A stretch of 64,000 bases of DNA from JACPUX01 sp964517465. GTDB lineage: Bacteria > Pseudomonadota > Gammaproteobacteria > Burkholderiales > Casimicrobiaceae. The stretch covers positions 1 through 64,000 of the forward strand of contig CAZFEK010000006.1 of NCBI GenBank assembly GCA_964517465.1, given 5' to 3'. Both the position numbers and the translations under genes were made by a program. The first letter of the stretch is position 1, and each line of letters opens with the position of its first letter. Below, in pieces: positions 8,209-17,494 of the stretch. The notes beneath the pieces are model-generated. The model made no database searches, had not been told where the DNA came from, and was given only the letters and a program-made list of their open reading frames with translations.

Positions 8209-9398
8209 AAAGTTTGGCCGGCGATCTTGCGGCGCGCGAGCTGGCCGGCTTGCGGCGTAAGCGGCGCGTGGCGGAGAGCGCCGCCGGGGCAAGGCTAAGG
8301 GTCGATGGCAAAGATGTGCTGGCCTTCGGCAGTAACGATTACCTCGGCCTCGCCAATCACCCCAAGGTCGTCGCCGCGCTGCAGCGGGGAGCCCAGGCTT
8401 GGGGCGCCGGCGCGGGAGCGTCGCACCTGATAACCGGGCATACCGAGGCCCATGAAGCGATGGAGCGCGCGCTTGCGGCTTGGGTGGGAATGCCAAGGGC
8501 GCTGTCCTTTTCCACCGGCTATCTGGCCAATATCGGCGTCATTCCTGCGCTCCTGGGTCGCGGCGACGCCGTGTTCGGCGACCGGCTCAACCACGCCTCT
8601 TTGTACGACGGGGCGCGGCTGGCGCAGGCCGATTTCGAGCGTTATGCGCATCGGGACCTCTCCGATCTGCGCCTAAAGCTGGAAAACTCTCCTGGCAAAC
8701 GCAAGCTCATCGCCACCGATGCGGTGTTCAGCATGGATGGCACCGTGGCACCGCTGGCCGAGTTACTCGCCTTGGCCGAGCGTTTCGATGCCTTGCTCTT
8801 GGTTGACGACGCGCATGGCTTCGGCGTGTTGGGGCAAGGACGGGGCACCTTGCAGGAACTGAATCTCGCCTCGCCGCGTTTGGTCTACATGGGGACGCTG
8901 GGCAAGGCAGCGGGTGTGGCGGGTGCGTTTGTCGCGGGCGCCGAAGTGGTGATTGAAACGCTGCTGCAGAAGGCGCGCAGTTACATCTTCACCACCGCCG
9001 CTCCGCCAGCGCTGGCCGAGGCCGTTTTGGCGAGCATCGAGGTGCAGCGCGAGGAGCCGGAGCGCCGGGCGCGCCTCTTTGCGCACATCGCCCAATTCAA
9101 GGCCGGGCTTGACGGCACCCAATGGACCTTGTTGCCGTCCGGCACGCCCATACAACCGCTTCTGGTCGGCGAAAACGAGCCGGTGCTGGCGCTCTCGAAA
9201 GCGCTTTGGGAGGCGGGACTTTGGGTGCCGGCGATACGCCCGCCCACCGTTCCGAAAGGCACGGCGCGTTTGCGCGTGAGCCTATCGGCGGCGCACAGCG
9301 AAGAGGATGTGGCCCGGCTGATTGCCGCCTTGCGCCACAACGCTATTGAAACAAGCTCTCGTCGACCGGCGACGGACTGTGCGGGTCGCTCAAGATGA
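8199..9398 (+). CDS. bioF: 8-amino-7-oxononanoate synthase
   Basis: A 399-residue PLP enzyme of the alpha-oxoamine synthase family. It condenses pimeloyl-ACP with L-alanine, the first step of the biotin ring pathway. Visible features are the SNDYLGLANHP entry motif (45-55), the HNHA-like NHASLYDG (131-138), DDAHGFGVLG (203-212) and the Schiff-base lysine at about K236 in MGTLGKAAGVAGAF. The start is a GTG inside the end of bioB, 10 bp before its stop, so translation is probably coupled. The end overlaps the bioH ATG in an ATGA junction. Confidence 0.96.
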   Translation: MLLESLAGDLAARELAGLRRKRRVAESAAGARLRVDGKDVLAFGSNDYLGLANHPKVVAALQRGAQAWGAGAGASHLITGHTEAHEAMERALAAWVGMPRALSFSTGYLANIGVIPALLGRGDAVFGDRLNHASLYDGARLAQADFERYAHRDLSDLRLKLENSPGKRKLIATDAVFSMDGTVAPLAELLALAERFDALLLVDDAHGFGVLGQGRGTLQELNLASPRLVYMGTLGKAAGVAGAFVAGAEVVIETLLQKARSYIFTTAAPPALAEAVLASIEVQREEPERRARLFAHIAQFKAGLDGTQWTLLPSGTPIQPLLVGENEPVLALSKALWEAGLWVPAIRPPTVPKGTARLRVSLSAAHSEEDVARLIAALRHNAIETSSRRPATDCAGRSR

Positions 9399-10174
9399 AG
9401 CTGCACGTCGAATCTCTGGGCGCCGGACCACCCTTGGTTTTGCTGCACGGCTGGGCCATGCATTCGGGGCTTTGGGCCGCCGTGCTGCCGCGCCTGGCGC
9501 GGCGCCATCGAGTGTATTGCGTGGATCTGCCCGGCCATGGCCACAGCAAAGACACCATTGCCCTTTGCGCGGGCGAAGCGCTGACGGCCTTGGAGCAAAC
9601 CCTCGCCGCCGTGGACGAGCCGCTTACGCTGTTGGGCTGGTCTCTGGGCGGCATGTTGGCGCAGGCCTGGGCCGTGCGCTCGCCGCAGTGTGTGCGCCGG
9701 CTGATCCTGCTGTCCACGACACCGCGTTTTTTGGTCGACGACGATTGGCCTTGGGCGCTGACGCAAACGACGCTAGACAGCTTTGCGCGCGAATTGCGTG
9801 AGAACTATCACCACACGCTGCAGCGCTTCCTCGCGTTGCAGGTTCAGGGTTCGACACACGGCCGGGCCGCTTTGGTGTTATTGCGGCATCAGTTTTCTGC
9901 TCGCGGAGAGCCGGCGCCTGCGGTGCTTGAGGAAGGCCTGGCGATGCTGCGCCTAGCCGATTTGCGCCGGGAGATTCCGGCTTTGCGTCAACCCACTTTG
10001 GTGGTGAGCGGCGACCGAGACACGCTGACGCCTTTGGGCGCCAGTGAGTGGTTGGCGCGCAGCTTGCCCGACGCGCGGCTGGCGCGGATTTCCGGAGCGG
10101 CGCACGCGCCGCAGATTTCGCATACAGAGGAGTTTCTTGCCGCGGTCGAGGAGTTCTGCGATGAGCGGGCTTGA
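9395..10174 (+). CDS. bioH: Pimeloyl-ACP methyl ester carboxylesterase
   Basis: A 259-residue alpha/beta hydrolase. It removes the methyl group that disguises the pimeloyl chain, ending the BioC/BioH route. The oxyanion region HGWAMHSGLW is at 18-27, the nucleophile elbow GWSLGG puts Ser at 83, the acid is Asp209 in GDRDTLTP, and the base is His237 in AAHAPQISH, a segment typical of BioH. The start ATG overlaps the bioF stop (ATGA), and the 3' end overlaps bioC by 14 bp. The bioH-bioC pairing supports this assignment over a generic hydrolase. Confidence 0.94.
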   Translation: MKLHVESLGAGPPLVLLHGWAMHSGLWAAVLPRLARRHRVYCVDLPGHGHSKDTIALCAGEALTALEQTLAAVDEPLTLLGWSLGGMLAQAWAVRSPQCVRRLILLSTTPRFLVDDDWPWALTQTTLDSFARELRENYHHTLQRFLALQVQGSTHGRAALVLLRHQFSARGEPAPAVLEEGLAMLRLADLRREIPALRQPTLVVSGDRDTLTPLGASEWLARSLPDARLARISGAAHAPQISHTEEFLAAVEEFCDERA

Positions 10175-11054
10175 ACCCTGGCAACTCGACCGTGCCGCGG
10201 TTCGTCGCGCCTTCGAGCGTGCTGCACCCACTTACGATGCCGCAGCGGTGTTGCAAAAGGAGATGGCCGTGCGGCTGATCGATCGCTTGGCCTTTATCAA
10301 GCTTCAGCCTTCGGCGGTGCTCGACGCCGGTTGCGGTACGGGTTATGCGCTGGCGGATTTGCAGCAACGTTATCCCAAAGCGAGACTCACTGCGCTCGAT
10401 CACGCTCCGGCCATGCTGCGTCAAGCCAGGGCCAGGGAAGGCATAGTGAATCGCCTCTGGGCGAGGCTCTTTGGCGACCAAAGGGCGTACGTCTGCGGCG
10501 ACCTGGCGGCATTGCCACTGGCCGCCAACAGTCAGGATCTCGTCTTCAGCAATGCAACGCTGCAGTGGTGCAACGATTTGCCCAGGGTGTTTGCAGAAAT
10601 TGTTCGGGTCTTGAGAGTGGACGGGCTGTTGATGTTCACGACCTTCGGGCCCGATACCCTGCAGGAACTTCGCGCGGCCTTTGCGAGCGTCGATGCCCGA
10701 CCGCATACCCATCGCTTTCTCGACCTCCATGATCTCGGTGATCTGCTGATACAGGCCGGTTTCTCCGACCCGGTGATGGATAGGGAAGCGTTGACCCTTA
10801 CGTACGACACCGCGCGCGACATGATGCGCGATCTCAAAGCGATCGGCGCGCACAACGCGTCCTCCGGGCGGCTACGCGGTCTTCAAGGCAAAACGCGCTG
10901 GGCAAAGCTGAATGCCGAACTGGAGCGGTTTCGACGCCAAGGCAAGCTTCCCGCTACCTACGAAGTGATCTATGGGCATGCTTGGAAACCGGTACCGCGG
11001 CAAGCCGCGGACGGGCGAACGATCGTGCGTTTCCAACCGAGGCGCCCAGGATGA
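10161..11054 (+). CDS. bioC: Malonyl-ACP O-methyltransferase
   Basis: A 297-residue SAM-dependent methyltransferase that methylates the free carboxyl of malonyl-ACP, so that fatty acid synthesis can extend it to pimeloyl methyl ester. The SAM motif I is VLDAGCGTGYALADL (near 53-67), and the BioC-like N-terminus (RAFERAAPTYDAAAVLQKEM) is present. FTTFGPDTLQELRAAF is also typical of BioC. The ATG at 10161 lies inside the end of bioH; longer frames extend back into bioH and are not needed. The stop overlaps the bioD start (ATGA). The protein is somewhat longer than the roughly 250-residue E. coli enzyme. Confidence 0.95.
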   Translation: MSGLEPWQLDRAAVRRAFERAAPTYDAAAVLQKEMAVRLIDRLAFIKLQPSAVLDAGCGTGYALADLQQRYPKARLTALDHAPAMLRQARAREGIVNRLWARLFGDQRAYVCGDLAALPLAANSQDLVFSNATLQWCNDLPRVFAEIVRVLRVDGLLMFTTFGPDTLQELRAAFASVDARPHTHRFLDLHDLGDLLIQAGFSDPVMDREALTLTYDTARDMMRDLKAIGAHNASSGRLRGLQGKTRWAKLNAELERFRRQGKLPATYEVIYGHAWKPVPRQAADGRTIVRFQPRRPG

Positions 11055-11818
11055 CCCATATCGCTGCGGCACACGCGGCCTCGGCTTTGGCTCGCCGGTC
11101 TCCATGGCCAGAGCCCAAAAGGCGGGCGAAGGGTTTTCTCGTTACCGGCACCGACACCGGCGTGGGCAAGACGCGGGTCGCTGCCGTTTTGCTCTCCGCC
11201 TTGTGCCGCGCTGAATTTCGGGCAGTGGGCATGAAGCCGGTGGCGGCAGGTATCGAGCCGGGCGAGGACACCAACGCCGATGTGCTGGCTCTGGATCAGG
11301 CCGGCAATGTGGCAGCCCTCCTCGATGACCGATGCCCCTATGCCTTTGCGCCGGCGATTGCCCCGCACCTTGCCGCGGCGAAGGCCGGGGTCAGAGTAGA
11401 TCTCGCCCGACTCTGCGCCGCTTACCGGCGCTTGGAGGCGGACGCTGACTGGGTGGTGGTGGAAGGCGCCGGCGGCGCATTGGTGCCGCTCAACGAGGAA
11501 GAGAATCTGCTCGATTTCGCCAAGGCGTTGAATCTGCCCGTGATCCTGGTGGTCGGGCTGCGCCTGGGCTGCCTCAACCATGCCCTTCTGACGGCTGAGG
11601 CAATTGCCGGGCGCGGCCTCGATTTGGCGGGCTGGGTGGCCAATGTCATCGATCCGGAAATGGTCGAAAGGGAGGCGAATCTGCGGTATCTTGTCGACCA
11701 CTTGCCTGGACCTTCCCTGGCTTGCTTGCCCTGGCAAACCGATGGTCCGCTTCCGCCGAGTTTAGCGGATCGCGCGTGGCAGGCGTTGCAGAGCAGTTTG
11801 GGAGCAGGGGAAAGATGA
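11051..11818 (+). CDS. bioD: Dethiobiotin synthetase
   Basis: A 255-residue ATP-dependent enzyme closing the ureido ring of DAPA with CO2 to give dethiobiotin. The P-loop GTDTGVGKT is at 33-41, followed by GMKPVAAG with the conserved Lys and VVEGAGGALVPL, a signature of the family. About 28 residues precede the usual start of the domain, so either the N-terminus is extended or translation starts later, although the ATGA junction with bioC favours 11051. The stop overlaps the following small gene in another ATGA junction. With this gene the pathway from malonyl-ACP to biotin lacks only bioA in the window. Confidence 0.95.
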   Translation: MTHIAAAHAASALARRSPWPEPKRRAKGFLVTGTDTGVGKTRVAAVLLSALCRAEFRAVGMKPVAAGIEPGEDTNADVLALDQAGNVAALLDDRCPYAFAPAIAPHLAAAKAGVRVDLARLCAAYRRLEADADWVVVEGAGGALVPLNEEENLLDFAKALNLPVILVVGLRLGCLNHALLTAEAIAGRGLDLAGWVANVIDPEMVEREANLRYLVDHLPGPSLACLPWQTDGPLPPSLADRAWQALQSSLGAGER

Positions 11819-12099
11819 AAACAAGCGGCCGATCGATCGCACTGGGGTTTTGCCTGGGCTTGGGGGGCAGCGCCTGGGCTGCGGCAGAGCCTTTGCGCCA
11901 GGGGGTAGGTGCGGTCGTGGCGGCGGTGTTGGCCGCCGCGCTTCTGACCATCGTCATCGCGGTGATCCGACATCGCCGGTCGAATCCCGAGGCCAAACAC
12001 TTCCACCCCAACTTGGCGGCGGAGCTGACCTGGACGCTGATTCCTTTCGTGATTCTGTTTGCTTTGGCTTGGCCGGCTGCGCGAGTGATCTTTGGCTGA
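11815..12099 (+). CDS. Small membrane protein resembling the CoxB transmembrane hairpin only
   Basis: A 94-residue protein with a signal-like N-terminus (MKTSGRSIALGFCLGLGGSAWA), a membrane helix near residues 30-50, a short basic loop, and a second helix with the subunit II-like AELTWTLIPFVILFALAWP. It looks like the N-terminal two-helix domain of cytochrome c oxidase subunit II without the CuA cupredoxin domain; no CxxxC ligand set is present. The start overlaps the bioD stop (ATGA), so it is probably co-expressed with the biotin genes, and heme O synthase and SCO genes follow. A role in oxidase assembly is inferred from these neighbours. Confidence 0.7.
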   Translation: MKTSGRSIALGFCLGLGGSAWAAAEPLRQGVGAVVAAVLAAALLTIVIAVIRHRRSNPEAKHFHPNLAAELTWTLIPFVILFALAWPAARVIFG

Positions 12100-12147
12100 G
12101 TGCATGTCTGCGGTCGTAGTAAAATAGGCGCTTCCCTGGGGATTTCC

Positions 12148-13026
12148 ATGACCACGCTCACGCACCGCGTCGGCCGCCTGCAAAGATTCTACGAGCTCAC
12201 CAAGCCGCGAGTGGTGTCGCTGATCGTGTTTACCGCGGTGATCGGCATGTTTTTGGCCGTTCCAGGCGCGGTTCCGGCGGGCAGCATCATTTTCGGCACC
12301 CTGGGTATCGCGCTGGTTGCTGGCGCCGCCGCCGCCATCAATTGTTTGATCGAACAACGGATCGACGCCGTAATGGCGCGCACTCGAGGGCGGCCGCTGG
12401 CGCGCGGTGATCTTGCGCCCACCCAGGCCTTCTGGTTCGCCCTGGCGGTGCTGGGCGTAGGGCTTTACGTGCTATGGGTGTACGTGAACCCCTTGACCAT
12501 GTGGCTGACGCTTTGCACCTTCCTCGGCTACGCGGTGGTTTACACCCTGCTCTTGAAGCCGGCCACGCCGCAGAACATCGTGATCGGCGGCGCCTCGGGG
12601 GCCATGCCTCCGGTGCTGGGTTGGGCGGCCGTGAACAACGCCGTGGATCACAACGCCCTGGTGCTGTTTCTCATCATTTTCGTTTGGACGCCGCCGCACT
12701 TCTGGTCTCTGGCGCTCTACCGCACCCAGGAATACGCCCGCGCCGGCCTGCCGATGCTGCCTGTCACCCATGGCTTGGAATACACGCGAAGGCAGATCCT
12801 GATCTACACTTTCGTGCTTTTTGCCGTTGCGCTGTTGCCGTTTGCCACGGGCATGAGCGGGTGGATCTATCTCGCCGGTGCGGTAGTGCTGGGCCTGGCG
12901 TTCATCGTTTACGCTTGGCGGCTCAATCGCAGCTATAGCGACGAGCTGGCGCGCAAGTCGTTTCGCTATTCGGTGTTTTATTTGTCGGCGCTGTTCAGCA
13001 TTCTGCTGATCGATCACTACTGGTAA
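12148..13026 (+). CDS. ctaB: Protoheme IX farnesyltransferase (heme O synthase)
   Basis: A 292-residue integral membrane prenyltransferase of the UbiA superfamily, converting heme B to heme O for heme-copper oxidases. The conserved NCLIEQRIDAVMARTRGRPL (about 74-93) carries the NxxxDxxxxRTxxRPL signature. A second acidic/polar loop (TPPHFWSLALYRTQEYARAG) is typical of CtaB/CyoE. About nine hydrophobic segments are present. The start MTTLTHRVGRL follows a CTGGGGA-like ribosome site; a possible -10 box TAAAAT lies at 12120-12125. It is followed 13 bp later by a SCO gene and serves the A2-type oxidase encoded at 23-27 kb. Confidence 0.95.
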   Translation: MTTLTHRVGRLQRFYELTKPRVVSLIVFTAVIGMFLAVPGAVPAGSIIFGTLGIALVAGAAAAINCLIEQRIDAVMARTRGRPLARGDLAPTQAFWFALAVLGVGLYVLWVYVNPLTMWLTLCTFLGYAVVYTLLLKPATPQNIVIGGASGAMPPVLGWAAVNNAVDHNALVLFLIIFVWTPPHFWSLALYRTQEYARAGLPMLPVTHGLEYTRRQILIYTFVLFAVALLPFATGMSGWIYLAGAVVLGLAFIVYAWRLNRSYSDELARKSFRYSVFYLSALFSILLIDHYW

Positions 13027-13039
13027 GCGCGAACCGCTC

Positions 13040-13618
13040 ATGCGCAAGACTGCCTATGCCCTCTTGCTGCTGGCCGCACTGGCCATGGCGGCATGTTCCA
13101 AGCCGCCGAGCTTCAAGTCCCGCGACATCACCGGGCTGGAGTACGGCAATCTGCTCGAGATGCCGGATCACGCCGGAAAGGTGAGGACGCTCGCTGACTT
13201 CAAGGGCAAAGTGGTGGTGGTCTTTTTTGGCTACACCCACTGCCCCGACGTTTGTCCGACGACTTTGGCTGATTTGGCGGGAGCCATGCAGGTGTTGGGC
13301 CCGCTGGCCGAGAAGGTGCAGGTGCTGTTCATCTCGGTGGACCCCGAGCGCGACTTGCCCGACATGCTCGGGCGCTATGTCACCGCTTTTCATCCAAGTT
13401 TTCTGGCGCTGCGAGGAAATCCCGAGTTGACGCGCAAGACCGCGACGGATTTCAAGGTTTTCTACGAACGAGTTCCGGGTGCAAGTCCGGACGCCTACAC
13501 GGTCAATCACTCGACCGGCAGTTTCGTCTTCGACCCGGCGGGCAGGCTGCGGCTCTATGCTTCCCACGGTATGGGGGCGGAGGCGTTTGCCAGCGATATC
13601 CGGCAGCTACTCCAGTAG
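13040..13618 (+). CDS. SCO1/SenC family copper chaperone, lipoprotein
   Basis: A 192-residue exported thioredoxin-fold protein. The N-terminus is a lipoprotein signal with lipobox LAMAAC (Cys19), so it should be anchored in the membrane facing the periplasm. The copper ligands are C68 and C72 in THCPDVCPTT and His157 in TVNHSTG. SCO proteins deliver copper to the CuA site of oxidase subunit II or keep its cysteines reduced. It lies 13 bp after ctaB. A second, different SCO gene lies within the oxidase operon at 25510. Confidence 0.93.
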   Translation: MRKTAYALLLLAALAMAACSKPPSFKSRDITGLEYGNLLEMPDHAGKVRTLADFKGKVVVVFFGYTHCPDVCPTTLADLAGAMQVLGPLAEKVQVLFISVDPERDLPDMLGRYVTAFHPSFLALRGNPELTRKTATDFKVFYERVPGASPDAYTVNHSTGSFVFDPAGRLRLYASHGMGAEAFASDIRQLLQ

Positions 13619-13816
13619 GCTGCAAGAAAAGCCCGGACTGAAGCTTGCCTTTACCGCTGCATTTGAGTTGTCTTTCTCGCTCTTCGATCTGCCTTGCTGC
13701 ATAGTTCAGAATGTGGCGCTCCTGGTTCGGCACCGCGAAGGGAGCAGAGCCGAACGGTTAATTCGTCCAGCGGGCTTGGGGAACCGCGGAGGTGCTCCGC
13801 ATTTTGGGGATAAACG

Positions 13817-16800
13817 ATGAAGGTTATTCTTCAGGCCGCTGCAGCGGCCTGCGCTGGTTTGGCGCTCTTGCTCGCGGGCTGTGCGATCACGGAGCAGGGG
13901 CGGCAAGGCGGGAAGGCACAAGATTTGGCAACACGTTGCGATGGCGGGCAAGCCGGTTCCGATGCGGCCATGGCCGAACTCTTGAAAATCAGCGTGTACC
14001 AACTCGAACACCTGCGCCGCCAGCGCTCGCTTGACAATCACGATTTGTGCGTCATGCCCGAACGCTATTTGCAGCGTGCGCTGGCACGCCTCGACAGTCC
14101 CAAGCCCGATCACCCCGGCGAGTGGGCAAGTTTCCGCGCTTTGCAGGAGGCTGATGAGCGGGGCGTGGTGCGGCCCGACGGCCTGCTTCGAGGCATCGCC
14201 CAACGGCGCGCGATGCTCGATCGCCAGGCCGACGCCGCGGGTCCCCTGGAGCTGGCGGGCATCAACCCCACGGGCTGGACGGCGCTGGGTCCGGGCAATA
14301 TCGGCGGGCGGGTGCGGGCGATCCTGGTGCATCCCACGCAGACCAACAAGCTGTGGGCGGGCAGTGTCAGCGGCGGCATCTGGGTGAGCAGCGACGGCGG
14401 GGCGAGCTGGAACCCGGTCAACGATTTCATGGGCAACCTGTCCATCACCTCGCTGGTCATGGACCCCAGCGATTCCAACAAGATCTACGCGGCCACCGGC
14501 GAAGGTTTCTACAACATCGACGCCAAGCGCGGCGCCGGCATTTTCCGCTCCACCGATGGCGGCGCGACCTGGAGCCAGCTTTCGGGCACCAACCCGGCGA
14601 GCGGCAGTCAGTGGTATTACGTCAACCGCATGGCGGTGCACCCGACCAATGGCAACATCCTGCTGGCGGCCACCGGCGGCGGCACCTATCGCAGCACCGA
14701 CGGCGGCGGGGTTTGGACCCAGGTGGCGAGCGGACGCGCGCTCGATGTGCGCTTCAATCCCAATGACGGCAACAACGCCATCGTCGGACGCGACAACGGC
14801 CAGGCGCTCTACAGCACCAACGCGGGTGCGAGCTTTACTGCGGCCACGCTCGTTTCCGGCGCGGCGCGTGTAGAGCTAGCGTATGCCGCGAGCACGGCGA
14901 ACACGGCATACGCTGTAGTCAATGCGGAATCGCTCTGCTCGAGCTGTGCTTATCTTTACGTAAGCACCAACGGGGGTTCGACCTGGAGTTACGTGTCCTC
15001 GCCTAACCATTTGAGCGGACAAGGCTGGTACAACAACGCGCTTTGGGTGGACCCCACCACGCCGACGCACTTGATGGTCGGTGGACTGGATCTGTGGCGC
15101 TCCACCAACAGCGGTTCGAGCTGGACCAAAATCAGCCAGTGGTATAGCGCACCCAGCTCGCCGCACGCCGACCATCACACCATCGTCTCGGCGGCCGGTT
15201 ATAACGGCAGCAGCAATCGCACCATCTATTTCGGCAATGACGGCGGCGTCTACAAGGCGGCCGACATCGCCGCGGTGGGCCTCACCAGCGGCTGGACCGC
15301 GCTCAACAACGGCCTGGGCGTCACGCAGTTCTATGGCGGCGCGGGCAAGGCCGCGGCGGGAGGCCGCATCGTCGGTGGCACCCAGGACAACGGCGACCTC
15401 AAGTGGACCGGTTCCGGCACGAACTGGAGCACCATCTATGGGGGCGACGGCGGCTATTCCGCGGCGGACTCCGCCAACGACAACTACGTCTATGGCGAGT
15501 ATGTCTATCTCGCCATTCATCGCTCGACCAACGGTGGTGCCTCGGCCTCGATCATCTGCAATGGCATCACTGAGGGCTACCAACACGCAAGCTGGGGCTG
15601 CGGCACCGGCGGCACCACCGCCGCGAACTTCATCGCGCCTTTCATCCTCGACCCGAACAACAACAACCGCATGTTGGCCGGGGCGAAGTCGCTGTGGATC
15701 AGCGACAACGTCAAGGCCACCACGCCGAGCTGGGCCATCCGCAAGGTCGCAGCGGGCTCGGGCTCGAGCTTCTACATCAGCGCCATCGCCGTGGCCGAAG
15801 GTAACTCCGACATCATCTGGGTAGGCCACAACAATGGTTCGGTGTACTACACCACCAACGGCAGCGCGACGTCGCCGACCTGGACGCAAGTGACCGGCCT
15901 GCCCGCACGCATGGTGTTGCGCTTCCTCATCGACAAGGACGACCACAACCGGGTATTTGTTGCCTTCGGGGGCTACTCGTCCAGCAATCTTTGGCGCACT
16001 AACAACGGCGGCGGCATCTGGGATGACATTCACGGCGCGCTGCCCAGTGTTCCAGTACGATCAGTGTTGCGCCATCCGAGCAATCCCAACTGGCTTTATG
16101 CGGGAACCGAGGTTGGTGTCTTCACTAGCGAGAACGGCGGCGGAACCTGGGCAACGTCCAACGACGGTCCGGCCAACGTGAGCGTGGACGAGCTGTTCTG
16201 GTACGACAGCAATCAACTCGTGGCGGTGACCCACGGGCGCGGCATGTTTAAGACCACGGTGAGCGTTTCCGGCCCCACGGTCCCTGGAGCGCCGATCGGG
16301 GCGGTGGCTAGCCCGGGCAACGTCTCGGCCAGCGTGAGTTTCAGCCCGCCGACGAGCGACGGTGGCGCAGCGATCGACAATTACCGCGCGATCTGTAACC
16401 CCGGCGCGTACACCGCGAGCGCGACGGCGAGCCCCATCTTGGTAACCGGGCTTGCCAATGGAACCCCCTATACCTGCACCGTAGCGGCGCACAATAGTGT
16501 GGGTTGGGGGCCGCAGTCGGCGGCATCGAACGTGGTGACTCCGACCGGGCCGTTGGTGCAGCGTGCCTTCGTGAGTGCTTCCACTGGTAGCGATGCCAAT
16601 GTCGCAGCGAGTTGCCCGGTGACCGCCCCCTGCCGAAGCTTCGCGGCGGCTTTGCCGGTGGTGGCTAGCGGTGGCGAAGTGCTCGCGTTGAGCAGCGGCG
16701 ATTACGGCACGGTCAGCCTCGATCGTTCGCTCGCACTCATCGGTGCTCCCGGGCAGGCGGCCTCGCTCACCGCATCAAGCGGCGCCGCTGTCACCATCGC

Positions 16801-17428
16801 CACTGCGGGGGTCAAGGCGGTTTTGCGCAACCTCCGACTCGTCGGAAACGGGGCGGACTACGGCGTCCATATGACCGCAGGCGCTGAATTAAACGTAGAG
16901 AAATCAATCGTCAGCGGCTTCGCTCATTCGGGCATCCATGTGTCCACCCCGGCTAGAGTCTATCTTTTCGACAGCCTCGTGCGCGATCAGCCGGCAGGCG
17001 GGCTGCGTCTCGCGGAAGGAGCGATTGCGATGGTTGCGCGATCAAAACTGCTTGGCAACGGCTATGGGGGCGCGATCGCGGAATGCACAACGGCATCGAC
17101 CCGTACCCGCCTGACTTTGGCCGACAGCATCGTCGTCGGCGTGCGCGACGGCAATGATTGGGGCGTTACCGCAGAGAGCTATGGTGATTGTGCCGTAGAA
17201 GTCGAAGTAACACGCAGCAGCGTCTCGCGAAGCAGCTATGGCCTGATTGTCACTGCCCCCAATGGCGGCACCGCCACCATGGTGTCGGGGAAAACGCGTG
17301 TCGCGGACAACGTCGTGGGCTTGGCAGTGGGCAGCGGGGCGGCGACGCTGCGCGTGCGCGGCGATAACACCGTGAGCGGAAACGTGACGGCGACGAGCGG
17401 AGTTCTTCTCGGAGAGCCCGGAATGTAG
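13817..17428 (+). CDS. Exported lipoprotein: BNR beta-propeller, Fn3 domain and beta-helix module
   Basis: A 1203-residue multidomain protein. A lipobox (LLLAGC) ends the signal peptide. Residues of about 150-810 contain many Asp-box (BNR) repeats such as SSDGGASWNP, STDGGATWSQ and STNGGSTWSY, forming a sialidase or sortilin-like beta-propeller. One fibronectin type III-like domain follows (VPGAPIGAVASPGN to SNVVTPTG). The C-terminal third is a right-handed beta-helix starting VQRAFVSASTGSDAN, with the CPVTAPCRSF cysteine pair. BNR propellers occur in glycan-binding proteins and glycosidases, but no catalytic set is evident. The ATG at 13817 follows GGGGA. It is the first of four neighbouring genes sharing the beta-helix module. 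Confidence 0.85.
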   Translation: MKVILQAAAAACAGLALLLAGCAITEQGRQGGKAQDLATRCDGGQAGSDAAMAELLKISVYQLEHLRRQRSLDNHDLCVMPERYLQRALARLDSPKPDHPGEWASFRALQEADERGVVRPDGLLRGIAQRRAMLDRQADAAGPLELAGINPTGWTALGPGNIGGRVRAILVHPTQTNKLWAGSVSGGIWVSSDGGASWNPVNDFMGNLSITSLVMDPSDSNKIYAATGEGFYNIDAKRGAGIFRSTDGGATWSQLSGTNPASGSQWYYVNRMAVHPTNGNILLAATGGGTYRSTDGGGVWTQVASGRALDVRFNPNDGNNAIVGRDNGQALYSTNAGASFTAATLVSGAARVELAYAASTANTAYAVVNAESLCSSCAYLYVSTNGGSTWSYVSSPNHLSGQGWYNNALWVDPTTPTHLMVGGLDLWRSTNSGSSWTKISQWYSAPSSPHADHHTIVSAAGYNGSSNRTIYFGNDGGVYKAADIAAVGLTSGWTALNNGLGVTQFYGGAGKAAAGGRIVGGTQDNGDLKWTGSGTNWSTIYGGDGGYSAADSANDNYVYGEYVYLAIHRSTNGGASASIICNGITEGYQHASWGCGTGGTTAANFIAPFILDPNNNNRMLAGAKSLWISDNVKATTPSWAIRKVAAGSGSSFYISAIAVAEGNSDIIWVGHNNGSVYYTTNGSATSPTWTQVTGLPARMVLRFLIDKDDHNRVFVAFGGYSSSNLWRTNNGGGIWDDIHGALPSVPVRSVLRHPSNPNWLYAGTEVGVFTSENGGGTWATSNDGPANVSVDELFWYDSNQLVAVTHGRGMFKTTVSVSGPTVPGAPIGAVASPGNVSASVSFSPPTSDGGAAIDNYRAICNPGAYTASATASPILVTGLANGTPYTCTVAAHNSVGWGPQSAASNVVTPTGPLVQRAFVSASTGSDANVAASCPVTAPCRSFAAALPVVASGGEVLALSSGDYGTVSLDRSLALIGAPGQAASLTASSGAAVTIATAGVKAVLRNLRLVGNGADYGVHMTAGAELNVEKSIVSGFAHSGIHVSTPARVYLFDSLVRDQPAGGLRLAEGAIAMVARSKLLGNGYGGAIAECTTASTRTRLTLADSIVVGVRDGNDWGVTAESYGDCAVEVEVTRSSVSRSSYGLIVTAPNGGTATMVSGKTRVADNVVGLAVGSGAATLRVRGDNTVSGNVTATSGVLLGEPGM

Positions 17429-17472
17429 GCGACAGGTCCCGCCACCGGGCTTCTGATCCGCCGAGAACCACG

Positions 17473-17494
17473 ACTGTCGCCGTACAGCGACAGT
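17473..17494 (+). other. Perfect 8-bp hairpin after the propeller gene
   Basis: ACTGTCGC at 17473-17480 and GCGACAGT at 17487-17494 form a perfect stem with the six-base loop CGTACA, about 45 bp after the stop at 17428. No T-run follows, so it is a transcript-end or mRNA-stabilising hairpin rather than a canonical intrinsic terminator. Confidence 0.5.

Noticed and set aside
7183..8496. Long 437-codon frame on the minus strand over bioB
   Set aside because: It is antisense to a certain bioB gene, rich in Arg, His and Gly, and is explained by GC-rich codon usage of the real gene.
14876..16033. 385-codon minus-strand frame opposite the propeller gene
   Set aside because: Low-complexity Val/Ala/Arg composition and full overlap with Asp-box repeats in the plus frame show a shadow frame.
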